A stretch of 64,000 nt of DNA from assembly GCA_027486675.1 (NCBI GenBank), contig JAIXOQ010000027.1, positions 26,744 through 90,743 on the forward strand, written 5' to 3'. The translations under genes were made by a program, and so were the position numbers. The number at the start of each line of letters is the position of its first letter. Positions within the stretch are counted from its first letter, which is position 1. A model generated the notes under the pieces. The model had not been told where the DNA came from. It made no database searches and saw only the letters and a list, made by a program, of their open reading frames with translations. Positions 40,140 to 52,539 of the stretch are shown in pieces. This DNA is from Pseudomonadota bacterium (GTDB lineage: Bacteria; Bdellovibrionota; UBA1018; CAIMNF01).

Positions 40140-41054
40140 ATGTTAAAAATTTTGATTTGTTTCAGTCTAGTGTTTGGTCCGTCGATGCAGGCGTTCGGCC
40201 AAGGGGCAGCGCAGCCAAAGAAAGAGAATGCGCGGTTTCCGGATCCGCGGGACAAAGAAAAAAAGGAGGCCAAGCTGCAGGCAGAGTTATCCAGGGCCAA
40301 GGACTTAGCTCTACGGGCGAGAATGGACTATGCGGGCCTTAAGCTCACTGAGGATCAAACTGCGGAGTATCAGAAGCTGATCGCCGATGCCAAGGCGAAG
40401 CTCGATAGTGAAACTGCTGCACTGGTTGCTATCTCAGAATCGCTAAAGCGTATAGATGATCCCGTATCCTGTTTTGATTTGTTTGCGCTCGGGGGACGCC
40501 CGCATCATGGTCTTAGTATCACCATGCCCACAATCTATGGCGGTGCTTTGGCAGTCTTGCTAGCCGCTCCTGAGCTTGGAGGTACTTCGAACGGTGTTGC
40601 TCTAGGCGCCGGCGCCTTGCTCGCAGTTGGAGGATTTATCTTCAGCAAGCATGAGGAGGGCGCGAACCGGGCTTACAACCTCGCCACCCGTTTCGATCTA
40701 CCTTCCTACGGCGTCGACACTACTTTAACCAAAGAGGAGCTTTCGGATGTCGCAAAGTACAAAGAGAGCATCTTGAACGGGATAAACAGAAAACTCTCCC
40801 GCCGTGGCAAAGTCTCCGCCAAGGCATCCATCGACGATGTCCGCGCTGTGATGGTTGAAGGATTTAACAGTGGTGATTTCTGCCGCGCTAAAGCCCCCGC
40901 AAGCGATGAAGTTTCCCTCATGAAGCCTAAAGCGATGAACGCCTACATTTTATCAAAACTTGAGTCCCGTTTAGGTGGATCGACATCGAGCGCGACCGGA
41001 GGCTCATCGGGTTCCGGCACCAACTCCGTCGACAGAGTGAAGATTCCAGAGTAG
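40140..41054 (+). CDS. Secreted protein of unknown function with two hydrophobic segments
   Basis: Signal peptide MLKILICFSLVFGPSMQAFGQ; internal hydrophobic stretch YGGALAVLLAAPELGG..GALLAVGGFIF; Gly/Ser-rich C-terminus. Confidence 0.6.
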   Translation: MLKILICFSLVFGPSMQAFGQGAAQPKKENARFPDPRDKEKKEAKLQAELSRAKDLALRARMDYAGLKLTEDQTAEYQKLIADAKAKLDSETAALVAISESLKRIDDPVSCFDLFALGGRPHHGLSITMPTIYGGALAVLLAAPELGGTSNGVALGAGALLAVGGFIFSKHEEGANRAYNLATRFDLPSYGVDTTLTKEELSDVAKYKESILNGINRKLSRRGKVSAKASIDDVRAVMVEGFNSGDFCRAKAPASDEVSLMKPKAMNAYILSKLESRLGGSTSSATGGSSGSGTNSVDRVKIPE

Positions 41055-41075
41055 CCCCTCAGTCCCAGACCGCCC

Positions 41076-43202
41076 TTACTTCCTCACCAAAGCAGCTTTC
41101 ATTGCCTCAAGGTTCAGCACGAGCTCCGCATCGGCTTTGTCCTTGTGAGTTGAAGTCAGATCTACAAGCAAGTCTTCAGGCAAATCTGTCAGAAACCGAG
41201 ATGGATTCCTAGGCATAGGCTTTCCATATCGAATGCGATGCGCACAACGGGACAAGTACAACAGATCTTTAGCGCGAGTCAGGCCCACGTAGAAAAGCCG
41301 TCGCTCTTCACTTAAATCTTCTGCCCCATCAATCGTGCGTTGGTGGGGGAGGAACCCGTCTTCAAGACCCACCAAAAACACGACGGGGAACTCTAGTCCC
41401 TTCGCTGAATGCAAAGTCATCAGCGTCACATCATTGCGGTCCTTGTTTTCTTTTTCTTCGCGCGGCTCTAGAGCAAGGCGCGCTAAATAAGCACCAAGCA
41501 AAGCAAAGGGTCCTGTTCCCTCCACATCATCGGGCGGGATCATCCCAATGGCGTTCGCAATCTCAAGCGCGCTTTCTACACGACGCTCTGCGATGACTGG
41601 GTCTTCTTCTTCATCGAAAATTTCTTTCTTAAATCCTAAAGTTTCAAACGCATGTACTGCCCACTGGCTGACCGGCGTGATGCATTGGCGCGCTGGGGCG
41701 TCGGGAGGGCAGGATGCAATCAAAGACGCCCGCAGTTCAGAAATCTTTGCGCTAAAAAGAGCTAAGCCCGATCTAGCTTTCGCAGCAACATCATCCGGAA
41801 GTTTGCCGCACACTTCCATCAATGAAACGCCCTCTTCCAGGGCCACCGTATTCATCGCTTCTAAAGTGGATTTCCCGATTCCACGTGCAGGCCAATTCAC
41901 AACGCGCCTAAAGGAAGAGTCGTCTTTAGGGTTTAAGATCAGCCTGAAATAAGCGAGTAAATCTTTGATCTCTTTGCGGTCTAAGAAGCTCATTGCCCCA
42001 ACCAACTTGTAAGGGATTTGTTCGAACCGCAGAGCCTCCTCAAAAACCCTGGACTGCGCATTCGAGCGATAAAGAATCGCCATGTCCTTATAGGGAATGC
42101 CGCGATCGCGAACGGTGTCCATGATCTGCCGCACAATGGCTTCAGCCTCAGATCGGTCGTCCTCAAGAACAATCAAATGCAGTGGGTGCCCCGCTCCTCG
42201 CACTGAGGTCAGTGATTTCGGAAAACGTTTTGTATTTTTAGAAATGATCGAATTTGCAGCGTGCAGAATTTCAGAAGTACTGCGGTAGTTGCGATGGAGC
42301 ACCAAGGTCTTGGCAGCGGGAAAATGATTTTTAAACTCTAAGATATGAGTCGCATCCGCTCCGCGCCATGCGTAGATCGACTGGTCGTCGTCGCCGACAA
42401 CACAAATATTCTGATGAGTGCAAGTGAGTTGTTCTAAAATTCTAAATTGCGCAGGATTCGTGTCTTGGTACTCATCGATCAGAATGTGTTTATAGCGCTG
42501 GGATAAGCGCTCCCTGATCTCTTTATTGTTTTCTAAAAGGGCAACCGTATTGCCGATGAGATCGTCAAAATCCATCGAGTTTTGTGCGCGCAACGTTTCC
42601 TGGTACCTAGGATAAACCGAAGCAAGCACCATGGGGTACATGTCGTAGGCGACCTTTGGACCAAATTGCGATTCAAAATAGGCGTCTAATGCCTCACCCC
42701 GCAACAGTTTGTTTTTCGCCTGTCCGATTTGGCCAATGATCCAGTCAGGATCAAACTTACGGTCATCGACCTTAATATTCTTGAGTATCCCCCGAACAAT
42801 CGACGACTGATCCCCGGGGGAAAGGATCGTGAAGTCTTTTGTGAATCCTAGATGGGTCGAGAACTCCCGCAAAGTGCGCACACAAAAGCTATGAAAGGTG
42901 CTCATGAGCAAGCCCTTGGCGGCCGCATCACCTGCCGTTTTCGATATCAGGCTATGGACCCGCTCTTTGAGTTCGCGTGCTGCTTTATTGGTGAAGGACA
43001 TGCCCAAAATATTTGAGGCCGACACCCCGCGTTCGGCCACTAGGTGAGCGATTCGGTAGGTCATCGTGCTTGTTTTCCCAGACCCAGCTCCAGCCAGGAT
43101 GAGTAGGGGGCCATCCCCATGCAATACGGCGTCTTTTTGTTCCTGATTTAATTTTTTAAGATCGAGTGTTGGGAGTGCCACGAAGAAAGCTGAGCGTAGC
43201 AA
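41076..43202 (-). CDS. UvrD/PcrA-family ATP-dependent DNA helicase
   Basis: [84 protein letters not shown]. Confidence 0.94.
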   Translation of the reverse strand: MLRSAFFVALPTLDLKKLNQEQKDAVLHGDGPLLILAGAGSGKTSTMTYRIAHLVAERGVSASNILGMSFTNKAARELKERVHSLISKTAGDAAAKGLLMSTFHSFCVRTLREFSTHLGFTKDFTILSPGDQSSIVRGILKNIKVDDRKFDPDWIIGQIGQAKNKLLRGEALDAYFESQFGPKVAYDMYPMVLASVYPRYQETLRAQNSMDFDDLIGNTVALLENNKEIRERLSQRYKHILIDEYQDTNPAQFRILEQLTCTHQNICVVGDDDQSIYAWRGADATHILEFKNHFPAAKTLVLHRNYRSTSEILHAANSIISKNTKRFPKSLTSVRGAGHPLHLIVLEDDRSEAEAIVRQIMDTVRDRGIPYKDMAILYRSNAQSRVFEEALRFEQIPYKLVGAMSFLDRKEIKDLLAYFRLILNPKDDSSFRRVVNWPARGIGKSTLEAMNTVALEEGVSLMEVCGKLPDDVAAKARSGLALFSAKISELRASLIASCPPDAPARQCITPVSQWAVHAFETLGFKKEIFDEEEDPVIAERRVESALEIANAIGMIPPDDVEGTGPFALLGAYLARLALEPREEKENKDRNDVTLMTLHSAKGLEFPVVFLVGLEDGFLPHQRTIDGAEDLSEERRLFYVGLTRAKDLLYLSRCAHRIRYGKPMPRNPSRFLTDLPEDLLVDLTSTHKDKADAELVLNLEAMKAALVRK

Positions 43203-43244
43203 CCTGCTTCATTTTTGACAAATCTCCTGAGATTCTTTTATGCG

Positions 43245-44039
43245 ATGCGGAATTACCTCGATTTGATGCAACGGATCTTAGATGAAGGCACAAAAAAACA
43301 AGATCGCACCGGTACGGGGACGCTCAGTTGTTTTGGGGCACAGTTGCGCTTTGATTTGAATGAAGGCTTTCCGCTGGTGACCACAAAGAAGGTTCACATG
43401 AAGTCCATCGTTCATGAGCTCCTGTGGTTCTTGCGCGGAGAAACGAATGTGAAGACCCTGCAAGACGTCGGTGTCAGCATTTGGAACGAGTGGGCCGACG
43501 AGCGCGGTGATCTTGGCCCGGTCTACGGCGCGCAGTGGCGCTCCTGGCCAGCTGCAGATGGCAGAACGATCGATCAGATTTCTAAAGTGATCGAGGACAT
43601 TAAAAAGACCCCTGATTCAAGGCGCCTGATCGTCAGTGCATGGAATGTCGGCGAAATCGAACGCATGGCATTAGCCCCTTGTCATACGTTGTTTCAGTTT
43701 TATGTCGCTGATGGTGCACTTTCCTGCCAGCTCTACCAGCGCAGTGCGGATCTGTTCTTAGGTGTGCCCTTTAATATCGCAAGCTATGCACTGCTTACCC
43801 ATATGGTGGCCCAGGCGACCGGGCTTCGGGTCGGGGACTTTGTCCATACATTTGGCGACGTGCACCTCTACACGAATCACCTGGACCAAGCGAAACTCCA
43901 GCTGAGTCGTGAGCCCCGTCCTTTGCCCAAGCTTAAAATCAATCCTGAGGTGAAGAGTATTTTTGAATTTAAATACGAAGACTTTGTGATTGAAGGATAC
44001 GATCCGCATCCCGCGATCAAGGCTCCGGTCGCGATATGA
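43245..44039 (+). CDS. thyA: Thymidylate synthase
   Basis: [64 protein letters not shown]. Confidence 0.97.
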   Translation: MRNYLDLMQRILDEGTKKQDRTGTGTLSCFGAQLRFDLNEGFPLVTTKKVHMKSIVHELLWFLRGETNVKTLQDVGVSIWNEWADERGDLGPVYGAQWRSWPAADGRTIDQISKVIEDIKKTPDSRRLIVSAWNVGEIERMALAPCHTLFQFYVADGALSCQLYQRSADLFLGVPFNIASYALLTHMVAQATGLRVGDFVHTFGDVHLYTNHLDQAKLQLSREPRPLPKLKINPEVKSIFEFKYEDFVIEGYDPHPAIKAPVAI

Positions 44040-44527
44040 AGCTTATTTTGATCGCGGCTGTTGCAAAAAATGGGGTGATTGGGGATCAGGGCGCACTCCC
44101 TTGGGATATCCCAGCCGACATGAAGCATTTTAGGGACACGACCCGCGGTCACACCGTCGTTATGGGGCGGAAGACTTTTGAAAGCCTGGGAAAACCTCTT
44201 CCAAACCGTCGAAATATCATTTTATCGCGCACTTTACGCAACGCGCCATCTGGTGCCTGTGTTTATGGCGAATGGACGGACGCTGCAAAAACAATTCCCA
44301 GTGATGAAACCGTCTACATCATCGGCGGTAGTGAGATCTATTCTCATTTTCTTCCCTTCGCTGATTCGGTGCTTTTGACCGAGATTTCCGCTGATTTTCA
44401 GGGTGACGCAAAGTTTCCTTTCTTTGAGGAAGGTAGATTTCGTCTTGAGGGATACGCCAAAGTGAGTGAGCGTCCGCTCGAAAATAGTGCTCCGGCTTCA
44501 GTTATTACGGTCTACGAGCGCGGATAA
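44036..44527 (+). CDS. folA: Dihydrofolate reductase
   Basis: [57 protein letters not shown]. Confidence 0.95.
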   Translation: MKLILIAAVAKNGVIGDQGALPWDIPADMKHFRDTTRGHTVVMGRKTFESLGKPLPNRRNIILSRTLRNAPSGACVYGEWTDAAKTIPSDETVYIIGGSEIYSHFLPFADSVLLTEISADFQGDAKFPFFEEGRFRLEGYAKVSERPLENSAPASVITVYERG

Positions 44528-44546
44528 GAGGTATTCTTTTGGGCAA

Positions 44547-44858
44547 ATGTCCGATGATTCATTTCATGCGCTCGATCCAAGAGACGTGGATCAGAAACGC
44601 CTCAAAAAAGAGCGGCAAAAAGCGCGCGAGCTGAGACAAACCCCATGGTGGAAAGAAAAACTGAAAGCTGGGGTCTGTCACTATTGTCACAAAAACTTTA
44701 GTGCATCTGAGCTGACAATGGATCACATTGTTCCTTTAGCCCGTGGTGGAGTTTCTGCGAAGAACAACCTGGTTCCCGCATGCAAGAGCTGCAATGCGGG
44801 CAAGAAACTAAAAACTCCAGTGGAGGAGATTCTCGATGCACTTTCAAAGAAGGAATGA
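44547..44858 (+). CDS. Small HNH endonuclease
   Basis: CHYCHKNFSASELTMDHIVPLARGGVSAKNNLVPACKSCNAGK. Confidence 0.87.
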   Translation: MSDDSFHALDPRDVDQKRLKKERQKARELRQTPWWKEKLKAGVCHYCHKNFSASELTMDHIVPLARGGVSAKNNLVPACKSCNAGKKLKTPVEEILDALSKKE

Positions 44859-44951
44859 TTTCTCTCCTCGAACACGGTTGCGTCTGAGAGCGAAAATTCA
44901 TAACGTAAGAGCAACGGTATTTTTTGCAGCTTGGAAGGTGGAGCATCTGAC

Positions 44952-45530
44952 ATGAGTCGTTTGCCGCGCAGCTTTGGTATTTTTGTGTTCGCGCTGGTGG
45001 TGGTTGCAGGTCTTGTGATCTGGACAATCCTTCCGCGCACTTCAAATGAGGGTTACATCCCGGAACAGCCCATCCCATTTAGCCATAAGCTACATGCGGG
45101 CCAGTACAAGATGGACTGTCGCTACTGCCATGGGTCGGCTTATAAGTCGGCACACGCAGGGGTTCCATCTCTATCGACGTGCATGGGTTGTCACACGGTT
45201 GTAAAAACAGACAGCCCTTGGATTCAGCAAATTCAAAAGGCTTACGCTGAAGGAAAGCCAATCGAGTGGTTGCGCGTGCACGAGTTGCCGGACCATGCTC
45301 ACTTCAATCACAAGCGACACCTTGCAAAGGGTGTTACGTGTCAGACCTGTCACGGAAACGTGCAGGAAATGGACAAAGTGTATCAGGCGCAGCCGCTGAC
45401 CATGGGTTGGTGTTTGAATTGTCACCGCGGTTTTGAAGCGCCCAAAAATGTTCTGAAATCAACGTACCCAGAGCAGGAAAATCCGGAAGGCCCCGTGGCT
45501 CCGTTTAGCTGCAATACGTGCCATTACTAA
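44952..45530 (+). CDS. actA: Alternative complex III pentaheme cytochrome c subunit
   Basis: Five CxxCH motifs (CRYCH, CMGCH, CQTCH, CLNCH, CNTCH), N-terminal TM, operon context. Confidence 0.9.
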   Translation: MSRLPRSFGIFVFALVVVAGLVIWTILPRTSNEGYIPEQPIPFSHKLHAGQYKMDCRYCHGSAYKSAHAGVPSLSTCMGCHTVVKTDSPWIQQIQKAYAEGKPIEWLRVHELPDHAHFNHKRHLAKGVTCQTCHGNVQEMDKVYQAQPLTMGWCLNCHRGFEAPKNVLKSTYPEQENPEGPVAPFSCNTCHY

Positions 45531-45549
45531 AGATTTTGAGGAGAAGCAG

Positions 45550-48500
45550 ATGAAGGAAGTCTCCGTAGAAGCTACTTCTACAACACCGCAGGCCCCACGT
45601 TACTGGACTGGCATAGACGAGTTAAGCCCATCGTACTGGGCAGATTCGAAGGCCCAGGAAAAGCGAGGCCAGGAATTTTTTGATAAACCGATAGAGACCC
45701 TGGAGATGATTGAAAAACTCGACTCTTCTGGCGTGACTCGTCGTGACTTCTTGACAGTCATGGGTGCTGGGATGGCGATGGCTAGCTTTGCCTGCGCGCG
45801 TCGTCCTGTGAATAAGATCATTCCTTATGTTGTGCAGCCACTTGAGGTGACAGTCGGTGTGCCGCTTCACTATGCGTCTACCTGCCAAGAGTGCTCTAAG
45901 GGTTGCGGAATTTTAGTGAAGACCCGAGAAGGCAGGCCCATTAAAATCGAAGGGAACGATAAGCATCCTTCGAATGAGGGCGCGCTGTGTAGTCAAGGGC
46001 AGGCTTCTGTCCTCGGTCTATATGATCCCGACCGCTTAAAAGGGCCTGTTTTTGCACAAAGAAGCGGTAATACAGCAGCCATTTCGTGGTCTGAGTTTGA
46101 CTCCGCGACGGTAAAACTTTTAAAGTCCGCTCGATCCGTTCGTTTACTGACTGGCGCGACCCATGGTCCGTCTACAAGGAAGGCTGGCAAGGAATTTCTT
46201 GCTGCATTTTCGAACGCTTCTTGGATCGAAATCGATGTGCTTGCTGAACATGATCTCTTTGAGGCCGCAGAAGCAAGTTATGGCCGACGTGTTGATCCTC
46301 ATTTTTATTTTGAGAAAGCAGATGTGGTTCTTTCGGTGGGCGCGGACTTCCTTGGGACCTGGGGCAATCCTGTCCAAAACAGTAAGCAGTGGTCCAAGCG
46401 TCGTAAGCTCATGGAGAGGGGCGACTCGCTTTCAAAAGTTTTTGTCGCCGAAGGGAATCTTTCCATTACGGGTGGCAGTGCAGACGTAAGAATCCCTATC
46501 CTTTCAGGCGGGGAAGCTGCCTTCCTAGGTGCGCTTGCACGCGAACTGATCGTAGATCAGAAGAAGACTCGTTTTGCGGGTCAGTCTGACGTAGTTTCGT
46601 TCCTGGAATCCTTGCCTAAAGATCAGCTCCTTGCAAAAGCAGGCGGTGTGGAGCGCGCGAAGGTTGTAGAAGTTGCGACAGCACTTTATGAAGCGCGCGG
46701 TAAATCTTTAGTGGTAGCAGGGGGCTCATTTGCGGCCCAAGTGCTTGCTAACCTCTTAAACTCCGCACTTGAAAACGACGGCGTCACGGTGGACGGGACA
46801 TCCGAAGCTCTAGACGCACTGAGTTCGATCCGAAGATTGTCACAGTTAGTCGCTGAGATGGAGACCGGGGTCGTTGATGTTCTGATCATTCAAGGAACAA
46901 ACCCGGCGTATTTCCTTCCTGGATCAGCACGGTTCTCTGAGGCTCTTAAGAAAGTAAAGACCGTGATCTCGATTGCAGATCGCATCGATGAAACTGCTGC
47001 ACAGGCAGACTATGTAGGTGCCGAAAGTCATGGCTTAGAATCTTGGGGAGATGCTCGTTCTCAAGCATCTGTGTACTCCTTGTCTCAGCCAACGATCTCG
47101 CCGATTCACGATACGCGATCCTTCGGGGATCAGTTGCTGGCTTGGGTTCGTGCGGGTGTTGCTGGAAATGGGTTGCTTGCTCAGATTGCCGCAAAGCCGT
47201 CCTCTAACTTCTATGATTTCATCAAGGAAAACTGGAAGACCTCTCTTTATTCCACTCTAGGTCGTGGTAAAACCTTTGTAGATTTTTGGGAAACCACGCT
47301 GCAGGAAGGTGTCGTTCAGGCTACGGCCCCTAGCGCTTTTGCGCGCACTTTCAATACGCGTGCCTTGCAAGTCATCGCAGGATCTTTGAAGTCTTCAGAA
47401 TCACCGTCGATAACACTTTCCCGTCAGGGGCCTGTGACTGAAGCCTCGGGTGTGGCGCTTCAGCTTTACACAAAGGCTGCGATTGGCGATGGACGGATGG
47501 CAAACAACGCGTGGCTTCAGGAGCTTCCTGAGCCTATGAGCACACTCACTTGGGATAACTGTCTCAATGTCAGTGTTGCCCTTGCCAAGGAAATGGACTT
47601 AGTCACCAATGACGTCGTCCGAATCACTGGCGCAGGTGGAGCGACTCTGGAGGTTCCTGTCCTGGTCCAACCTGGTCTTTTGAAGGGTGCAGTTGCGCTG
47701 GCCGTCGGTTATGGCCGGACAGCTGTCGGAAAAGTCGGCAATAAAGTTGGGGTGAACGCGTTTACCTTAGCGACTCTGGATGCAGCTAGTGGCCTGAGGC
47801 TCTCAGGCCTGAAGGTGTCTTTTGCGAAGACCGGTAAAAAGTATGATTTAGCGATGACTCAAGCTCACCACCGCTTGTCCGCGCAGGAAATCATGCAGTC
47901 TAAGGACAGGCCAATTGTGAACGATATTTCGTTCGCAGCCTGGAAGAAGGATCCTGCAGCTGAAAAGCACACAGATCCGCATCTTCGTCTGAAGGAAGTT
48001 CCTACGCTTTGGGCGGCACCCTTTGACTATGCATCGCAGCCTTACCGCTGGGGTATGGCCATTGATCTCAACTCCTGCACGGGTTGTGGAGCATGTGTGG
48101 TCGCCTGCCAGGCGGAAAACAATACGCCGGTTGTAGGACGAGATCGTGTTCGTCAGAGCCGTGAAATGCACTGGTTGCGCATTGACCGTTACTATTCTGG
48201 ATCAGTGGACCAACCGTCGGTTATTTTCCAGCCGATGACTTGTCAGCAGTGTGAGAACGCACCTTGCGAAACGGTGTGTCCTGTCTTGGCCACAACACAC
48301 AGCGAAGACGGTCTGAATCAGATGACCTACAGCCGTTGTGTTGGAACTCGTTATTGCCAAAACAACTGCCCTTACAAGGTCCGTCGATTCAACTTCTTCG
48401 ATCACTGGAAAGATTATAAAGACACCATGAACATGGTGTGGAACCCGGATGTGACGGTGCGATCCCGCGGAATTATGGAGAAGTGCACCTTCTGCGTTCA

Positions 48501-48777
48501 AAGGATCAACACCTCAAAAGGGAAAGCAAAGGACTTAGCGCGTCCGATCCCAGATGGCGAGCTCAAGACCGCATGTCAGCAAACCTGTCCTTCTGAAGCA
48601 ATTGTCTTTGGGAATATTAACGATCCAAAGAGCAAGGTGTCGAAGTACCGCGAAAACCCACGGGCATTTCGTGTGCTTGAGATCTTAAATACCAAGCCCA
48701 TGATTTCGTACATGACAAAAGTCAGAAACGTAGAAGAACAAGCAGAGGATCACCATACAAATGGCCACCACAGCTGA
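45550..48777 (+). CDS. actB: Alternative complex III molybdopterin-like/iron-sulfur subunit
   Basis: TAT-like [40 protein letters not shown], ferredoxin clusters [15 protein letters not shown] and [14 protein letters not shown]. Confidence 0.93.
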   Translation: MKEVSVEATSTTPQAPRYWTGIDELSPSYWADSKAQEKRGQEFFDKPIETLEMIEKLDSSGVTRRDFLTVMGAGMAMASFACARRPVNKIIPYVVQPLEVTVGVPLHYASTCQECSKGCGILVKTREGRPIKIEGNDKHPSNEGALCSQGQASVLGLYDPDRLKGPVFAQRSGNTAAISWSEFDSATVKLLKSARSVRLLTGATHGPSTRKAGKEFLAAFSNASWIEIDVLAEHDLFEAAEASYGRRVDPHFYFEKADVVLSVGADFLGTWGNPVQNSKQWSKRRKLMERGDSLSKVFVAEGNLSITGGSADVRIPILSGGEAAFLGALARELIVDQKKTRFAGQSDVVSFLESLPKDQLLAKAGGVERAKVVEVATALYEARGKSLVVAGGSFAAQVLANLLNSALENDGVTVDGTSEALDALSSIRRLSQLVAEMETGVVDVLIIQGTNPAYFLPGSARFSEALKKVKTVISIADRIDETAAQADYVGAESHGLESWGDARSQASVYSLSQPTISPIHDTRSFGDQLLAWVRAGVAGNGLLAQIAAKPSSNFYDFIKENWKTSLYSTLGRGKTFVDFWETTLQEGVVQATAPSAFARTFNTRALQVIAGSLKSSESPSITLSRQGPVTEASGVALQLYTKAAIGDGRMANNAWLQELPEPMSTLTWDNCLNVSVALAKEMDLVTNDVVRITGAGGATLEVPVLVQPGLLKGAVALAVGYGRTAVGKVGNKVGVNAFTLATLDAASGLRLSGLKVSFAKTGKKYDLAMTQAHHRLSAQEIMQSKDRPIVNDISFAAWKKDPAAEKHTDPHLRLKEVPTLWAAPFDYASQPYRWGMAIDLNSCTGCGACVVACQAENNTPVVGRDRVRQSREMHWLRIDRYYSGSVDQPSVIFQPMTCQQCENAPCETVCPVLATTHSEDGLNQMTYSRCVGTRYCQNNCPYKVRRFNFFDHWKDYKDTMNMVWNPDVTVRSRGIMEKCTFCVQRINTSKGKAKDLARPIPDGELKTACQQTCPSEAIVFGNINDPKSKVSKYRENPRAFRVLEILNTKPMISYMTKVRNVEEQAEDHHTNGHHS

Positions 48778-50134
48778 GAGTTCGGTCAACCCTGAAGTTT
48801 TAGTCACGGGTGGAAAAACCTTCCAGGACGTGAACGATGAAGTTTCACTCCCCTTAGAGTCGTTTCCGACGACTCGGTGGTGGATCTGCTTCATTGTCGC
48901 TGTCGCTGCATTCTTCATGGGACTCATCCTTTTGGGACGAACCTTTATGGAAGGGATCGGAGTCTGGGGACTCAACCAACCGATGGGTTGGGGGACCGAT
49001 ATCACCACCTTCGTCTTCTGGGTCGGGATCGGGCACGCAGGAACTTTGATTTCGGCGATCCTTTTTCTCTTTCGCCAGAAGTGGCGGACCGGAATTAACC
49101 GCGCAGCTGAGGCAATGACCATTTTCGCAGTGATGACTGCGGGTCTTGTGGTTCTGACACACACAGGGCGCGCTTGGCTTGCGGGTTTTTGGCTCCTCCC
49201 GTATCCGAATCAACGACAGCTTTGGGTCAATTTTAGGTCGCCTCTTGAGTGGGACGTTTTCGCTGTCGGTACATACTTCACGATTTCTACCATTTTCTGG
49301 ATCACAGGTTTGATCCCTGATATGGCTAGCGCCCGGGATCGTGCAAAGAACAAGTTCCGTAAGATCTTCTACACGATCGCTTCATTCGGATGGCGCGGAT
49401 CGAACAAAGAATGGGTGAATTACGAACAGGCCTATTTGATTTTTGCGGGCCTCTCGACTCCGCTGGTTTTGTCTGTTCACTCGGTCGTGAGTTTTGACTT
49501 CGCTGTTTCGCAACTACCTGGTTGGCACACCACTATCTTTCCTCCCTACTTCGTCGCAGGAGCCATCTTTTCTGGCTTTGCGATGGTTGTGACCTTGATG
49601 GTCATGGTTCGGGAAGCGTTTAAGCTTAAGAACTTCATTACGATGGATCACTTAGAAAAGATGAATAAAGTCATCTTAGCTACAGGGATGATCGTAGGGT
49701 ACGCCTACGCTTGCGAATTCTTCATCGCTTGGTATTCGGGAAGTGCCTTCGAACGATTCACATTCATCAACAGGGCGTTTGGCCCTTATTGGTGGGCGTA
49801 CTGGATCATGGCTTGCTGCAACGTATTCGTGCCGCAGATCTTTTGGTTCAAGTGGGCTCGCCGCAGTGTCCCGATCATGTTCGTCGTTTCCTTGTACGTG
49901 AACATCGGAATGTGGTTCGAGCGTTATGTGATCATCGTCACTTCCTTGCATCGGGACTTCCTCCCCTCGAGCTGGGCTCAGTACTATCCTTCTTGGACCG
50001 ACTGGGGACTCTTCACAGGGTTTGCTGGGTTCTTCTTCTGTTGTTTCCTTTTGTTTGTCCGCTTCTTGCCGACGATTGCGATGGCAGAGGTCAAGAGTGT
50101 GATGGATCAACCTAAAGCCGGAGGGACGCACTAA
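48761..50134 (+). CDS. actC: Alternative complex III NrfD-like membrane subunit
   Basis: Multi-TM NrfD-like; position in act operon. Confidence 0.9.
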   Translation: MATTAESSVNPEVLVTGGKTFQDVNDEVSLPLESFPTTRWWICFIVAVAAFFMGLILLGRTFMEGIGVWGLNQPMGWGTDITTFVFWVGIGHAGTLISAILFLFRQKWRTGINRAAEAMTIFAVMTAGLVVLTHTGRAWLAGFWLLPYPNQRQLWVNFRSPLEWDVFAVGTYFTISTIFWITGLIPDMASARDRAKNKFRKIFYTIASFGWRGSNKEWVNYEQAYLIFAGLSTPLVLSVHSVVSFDFAVSQLPGWHTTIFPPYFVAGAIFSGFAMVVTLMVMVREAFKLKNFITMDHLEKMNKVILATGMIVGYAYACEFFIAWYSGSAFERFTFINRAFGPYWWAYWIMACCNVFVPQIFWFKWARRSVPIMFVVSLYVNIGMWFERYVIIVTSLHRDFLPSSWAQYYPSWTDWGLFTGFAGFFFCCFLLFVRFLPTIAMAEVKSVMDQPKAGGTH

Positions 50135-50727
50135 TGTCAAGCGCACCTAAAAAGAAGCCAGAAGACGCAGGTGTAGTTGGCTTTTTTGATGATCCAGAGA
50201 CACTCCTGACTGCCACAGCAAAAGTGAGAGATTCAAACTTCAAACACTTTGACTGTTTCACCCCATTTCCAGTTCATGGACTGGAGCACGCGCAGGGTTT
50301 AGCTCGCTCTAAGGTCGGCTATGTCACGGCAACTTTGGCTTTCACGGGAACTGCTACGGCAGTTGCGTTTCAGTACTATGCGTCTAAGGTGAGTTGGCCG
50401 CACATAGTAGGGGGGAAGCCTTTTAACTCCTTACCGGCATTTGTGCCGATCATCTTTGAACTTTCGGTGCTTTTTGGCGGTATAGCGACATTCGTGGCAA
50501 TGATGGCATTCAATCGCTTGCCAAACTTGGGTAAAAAGATCATCGATCCAAGTCTCACGAATAACCGTTTTGCTATTTTGATCGAGCGTCCGCCGGAACA
50601 AGAGGAAGATGATTTCGTAAAAGCACCCGTGGCGGTTGCTCCATTTGATCCTCTGGCTGCTGAGGCCTTTTTAAAAAGCTTAGGTGCTAAAGACGTGCGC
50701 GTCGTGCGCGACGAAGGGTGGTTTTAA
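50134..50727 (+). CDS. actD: Alternative complex III ActD (DUF3341) subunit
   Basis: VGFFDDPETLLTATAKVRDSNFKHFDCFTPFPVHGLEHA. Confidence 0.9.
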   Translation: MSSAPKKKPEDAGVVGFFDDPETLLTATAKVRDSNFKHFDCFTPFPVHGLEHAQGLARSKVGYVTATLAFTGTATAVAFQYYASKVSWPHIVGGKPFNSLPAFVPIIFELSVLFGGIATFVAMMAFNRLPNLGKKIIDPSLTNNRFAILIERPPEQEEDDFVKAPVAVAPFDPLAAEAFLKSLGAKDVRVVRDEGWF

Positions 50728-51291
50728 GTGAGTCGGCTCTCCTTTCTGTTGGTTGCGGGTTTGATGTTTGCGGGCTGTGCTTTTCAGCACGAAAAGCCGT
50801 ATCCAGTGTTTGCCCCTGACATGCACTACAACCCAAGTCTCAAGGCTCAAGAAGGTCCAGCAATGCGCACTCCTCCTTCAGGTACGGTGCCCCGCGGTTT
50901 CCGTCCTTACACTTACCCCAACCTCGAAGCCGCAGGGAAAGAACTGAAAAATCCTAGCCCTCGATCGAAAGCCGTCTTCAGTCAGGGAAAGACGCTCTAT
51001 AACAGTTACTGCATTGTTTGCCATGGTAAGGGCGGTGAAGGGGATGGATCTGTGGTTCCGAAATATCCACGTCCTCCAAGTTTGATTTCAGAAAAAATTC
51101 GGGATTATCCAGACGGCAGTATTTTTCACGTGATCACTATGGGGCAGAATCTGATGCCTTCTTATGCGGATCGATTGGACCCAGAGGAACGTTGGGCCGT
51201 TGTTCATTATCTGCGCGCATTGTACCGCTCGAAAAATCCATCGAAAGATGATTTCAAAAAGGCTGAAGGCTACGTAGAAGAGGATCAGTGA
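50728..51291 (+). CDS. actE: Alternative complex III monoheme cytochrome c lipoprotein
   Basis: Lipobox LMFAGC, CIVCHGKGGEGDG, GTG start. Confidence 0.88.
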   Translation: MSRLSFLLVAGLMFAGCAFQHEKPYPVFAPDMHYNPSLKAQEGPAMRTPPSGTVPRGFRPYTYPNLEAAGKELKNPSPRSKAVFSQGKTLYNSYCIVCHGKGGEGDGSVVPKYPRPPSLISEKIRDYPDGSIFHVITMGQNLMPSYADRLDPEERWAVVHYLRALYRSKNPSKDDFKKAEGYVEEDQ

Positions 51292-51295
51292 ACCT

Positions 51296-52501
51296 ATGTC
51301 ACACCACGGCGATCATTCTGTAACAATATCTAATCCAGGCACGGTTCAATCCAAAGGAAAGCAGCTCGTCTTCCTGGGGCTGGCTATCCTTGGTTTTGCT
51401 GTTTTTGGGATTTCTCTTTTGACCGACCCCACTCGCGCGTGGACCAGTTTTCTCATGGGCCATTTCTACTTCATGGGAATCGCCGTCTGTGCGCTATTTT
51501 TCATCGCAACCCAGTGGATTACCTCCGGAGCTTGGAGCTCTGCAGTCCGCCGTTTAGCCGAGGGCATGAGTTCTTACCTGATCCTAGCTCTTGCTACGAC
51601 AGTAGGACTTTGTTTTGGGATGAAGAGCCTTTATCACTGGTTTGACCGGGTATGGGTCGCCTCTGATCCTATTGTGAGTGGCAAGGCAGGATATCTGTCG
51701 CCCCAGTTTTTTGCGATCTCGGCACTCGTGTCGGTTGCTGTTTGGGTGTGGTTCCGCCACAAGTTAGTTTCGCTTTCTCTGGGCGTTGATCAGGGCGCAG
51801 ATGGGCGGAGCACGTTTTTAAAGAGCCGAGTGTTTTCGACACTCTTCATTATGTTCTTTGCTCTTTCGTTCACCAACATCGCGATTCTTCAGTTGAAGTC
51901 CTTAGACCCTCACTGGTTTAGCACGATGTTTGGTGTGTATATCTTTGGCGGCTTTTTTCAGTGCTTCTTTGCGGTGCTTGCGATTCTCACGATCGCGCTT
52001 CGGCGGTCTGGCCACCTGGCCAAGATCGTGAATGAGAATCACTTGCACGACGTCGCGAAATGGCTCTTCGCGTTTACTGTCTTTTGGGCCTACACCGGTT
52101 TTTCGCAATACATGCTGATTTGGTACGCCAATCTTCCTGAGGAAACAGGTTACTTCCTGCTTCGCTTTAACCCTTCTTGGGAGCTATCGAGCTTCGCGCT
52201 TTTCATTGGGAAGTTTGGAGTCCCTTTTCTTGCGCTTTTGCCTCGGGCGAATAAACGGACCGAAAACCTCGTTCTTTGCGCTGCATTCTGGATCCTAGGC
52301 ATGGAGTACTTTGAACTCATGTGGCTCGTGCAGCCTGAGTTCTTGGTCGGTGGCCCTCGTTTTGGCCTGACTGAGGCTGGTGTCTGGGTAGGCTTCTTTG
52401 GATTGTTTGCTTGGTCCATTAGCCGCTTTCTGGCGAAACACCCTGTTGCCCCTTATAAGGATCCTTGGCTGGAACATTCTGTGTTTCACCACCACATTTA
52501 G
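51296..52501 (+). CDS. actF: Alternative complex III quinone-binding membrane subunit
   Basis: Multi-TM ORF; FWAYTGFSQYMLIWYANLPEETGYF. Confidence 0.9.
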   Translation: MSHHGDHSVTISNPGTVQSKGKQLVFLGLAILGFAVFGISLLTDPTRAWTSFLMGHFYFMGIAVCALFFIATQWITSGAWSSAVRRLAEGMSSYLILALATTVGLCFGMKSLYHWFDRVWVASDPIVSGKAGYLSPQFFAISALVSVAVWVWFRHKLVSLSLGVDQGADGRSTFLKSRVFSTLFIMFFALSFTNIAILQLKSLDPHWFSTMFGVYIFGGFFQCFFAVLAILTIALRRSGHLAKIVNENHLHDVAKWLFAFTVFWAYTGFSQYMLIWYANLPEETGYFLLRFNPSWELSSFALFIGKFGVPFLALLPRANKRTENLVLCAAFWILGMEYFELMWLVQPEFLVGGPRFGLTEAGVWVGFFGLFAWSISRFLAKHPVAPYKDPWLEHSVFHHHI

Positions 52502-52539
52502 GTTCCCATTTGGCAAGGAATTGAGTAGATTCCTGCTCC

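Noticed and set aside
43216-43250. TTGACA with 17-nt spacing to TTATGC upstream of thyA as a promoter
   Set aside because: The -10 would touch the thyA ATG and place the TSS inside the gene; not a convincing thyA promoter
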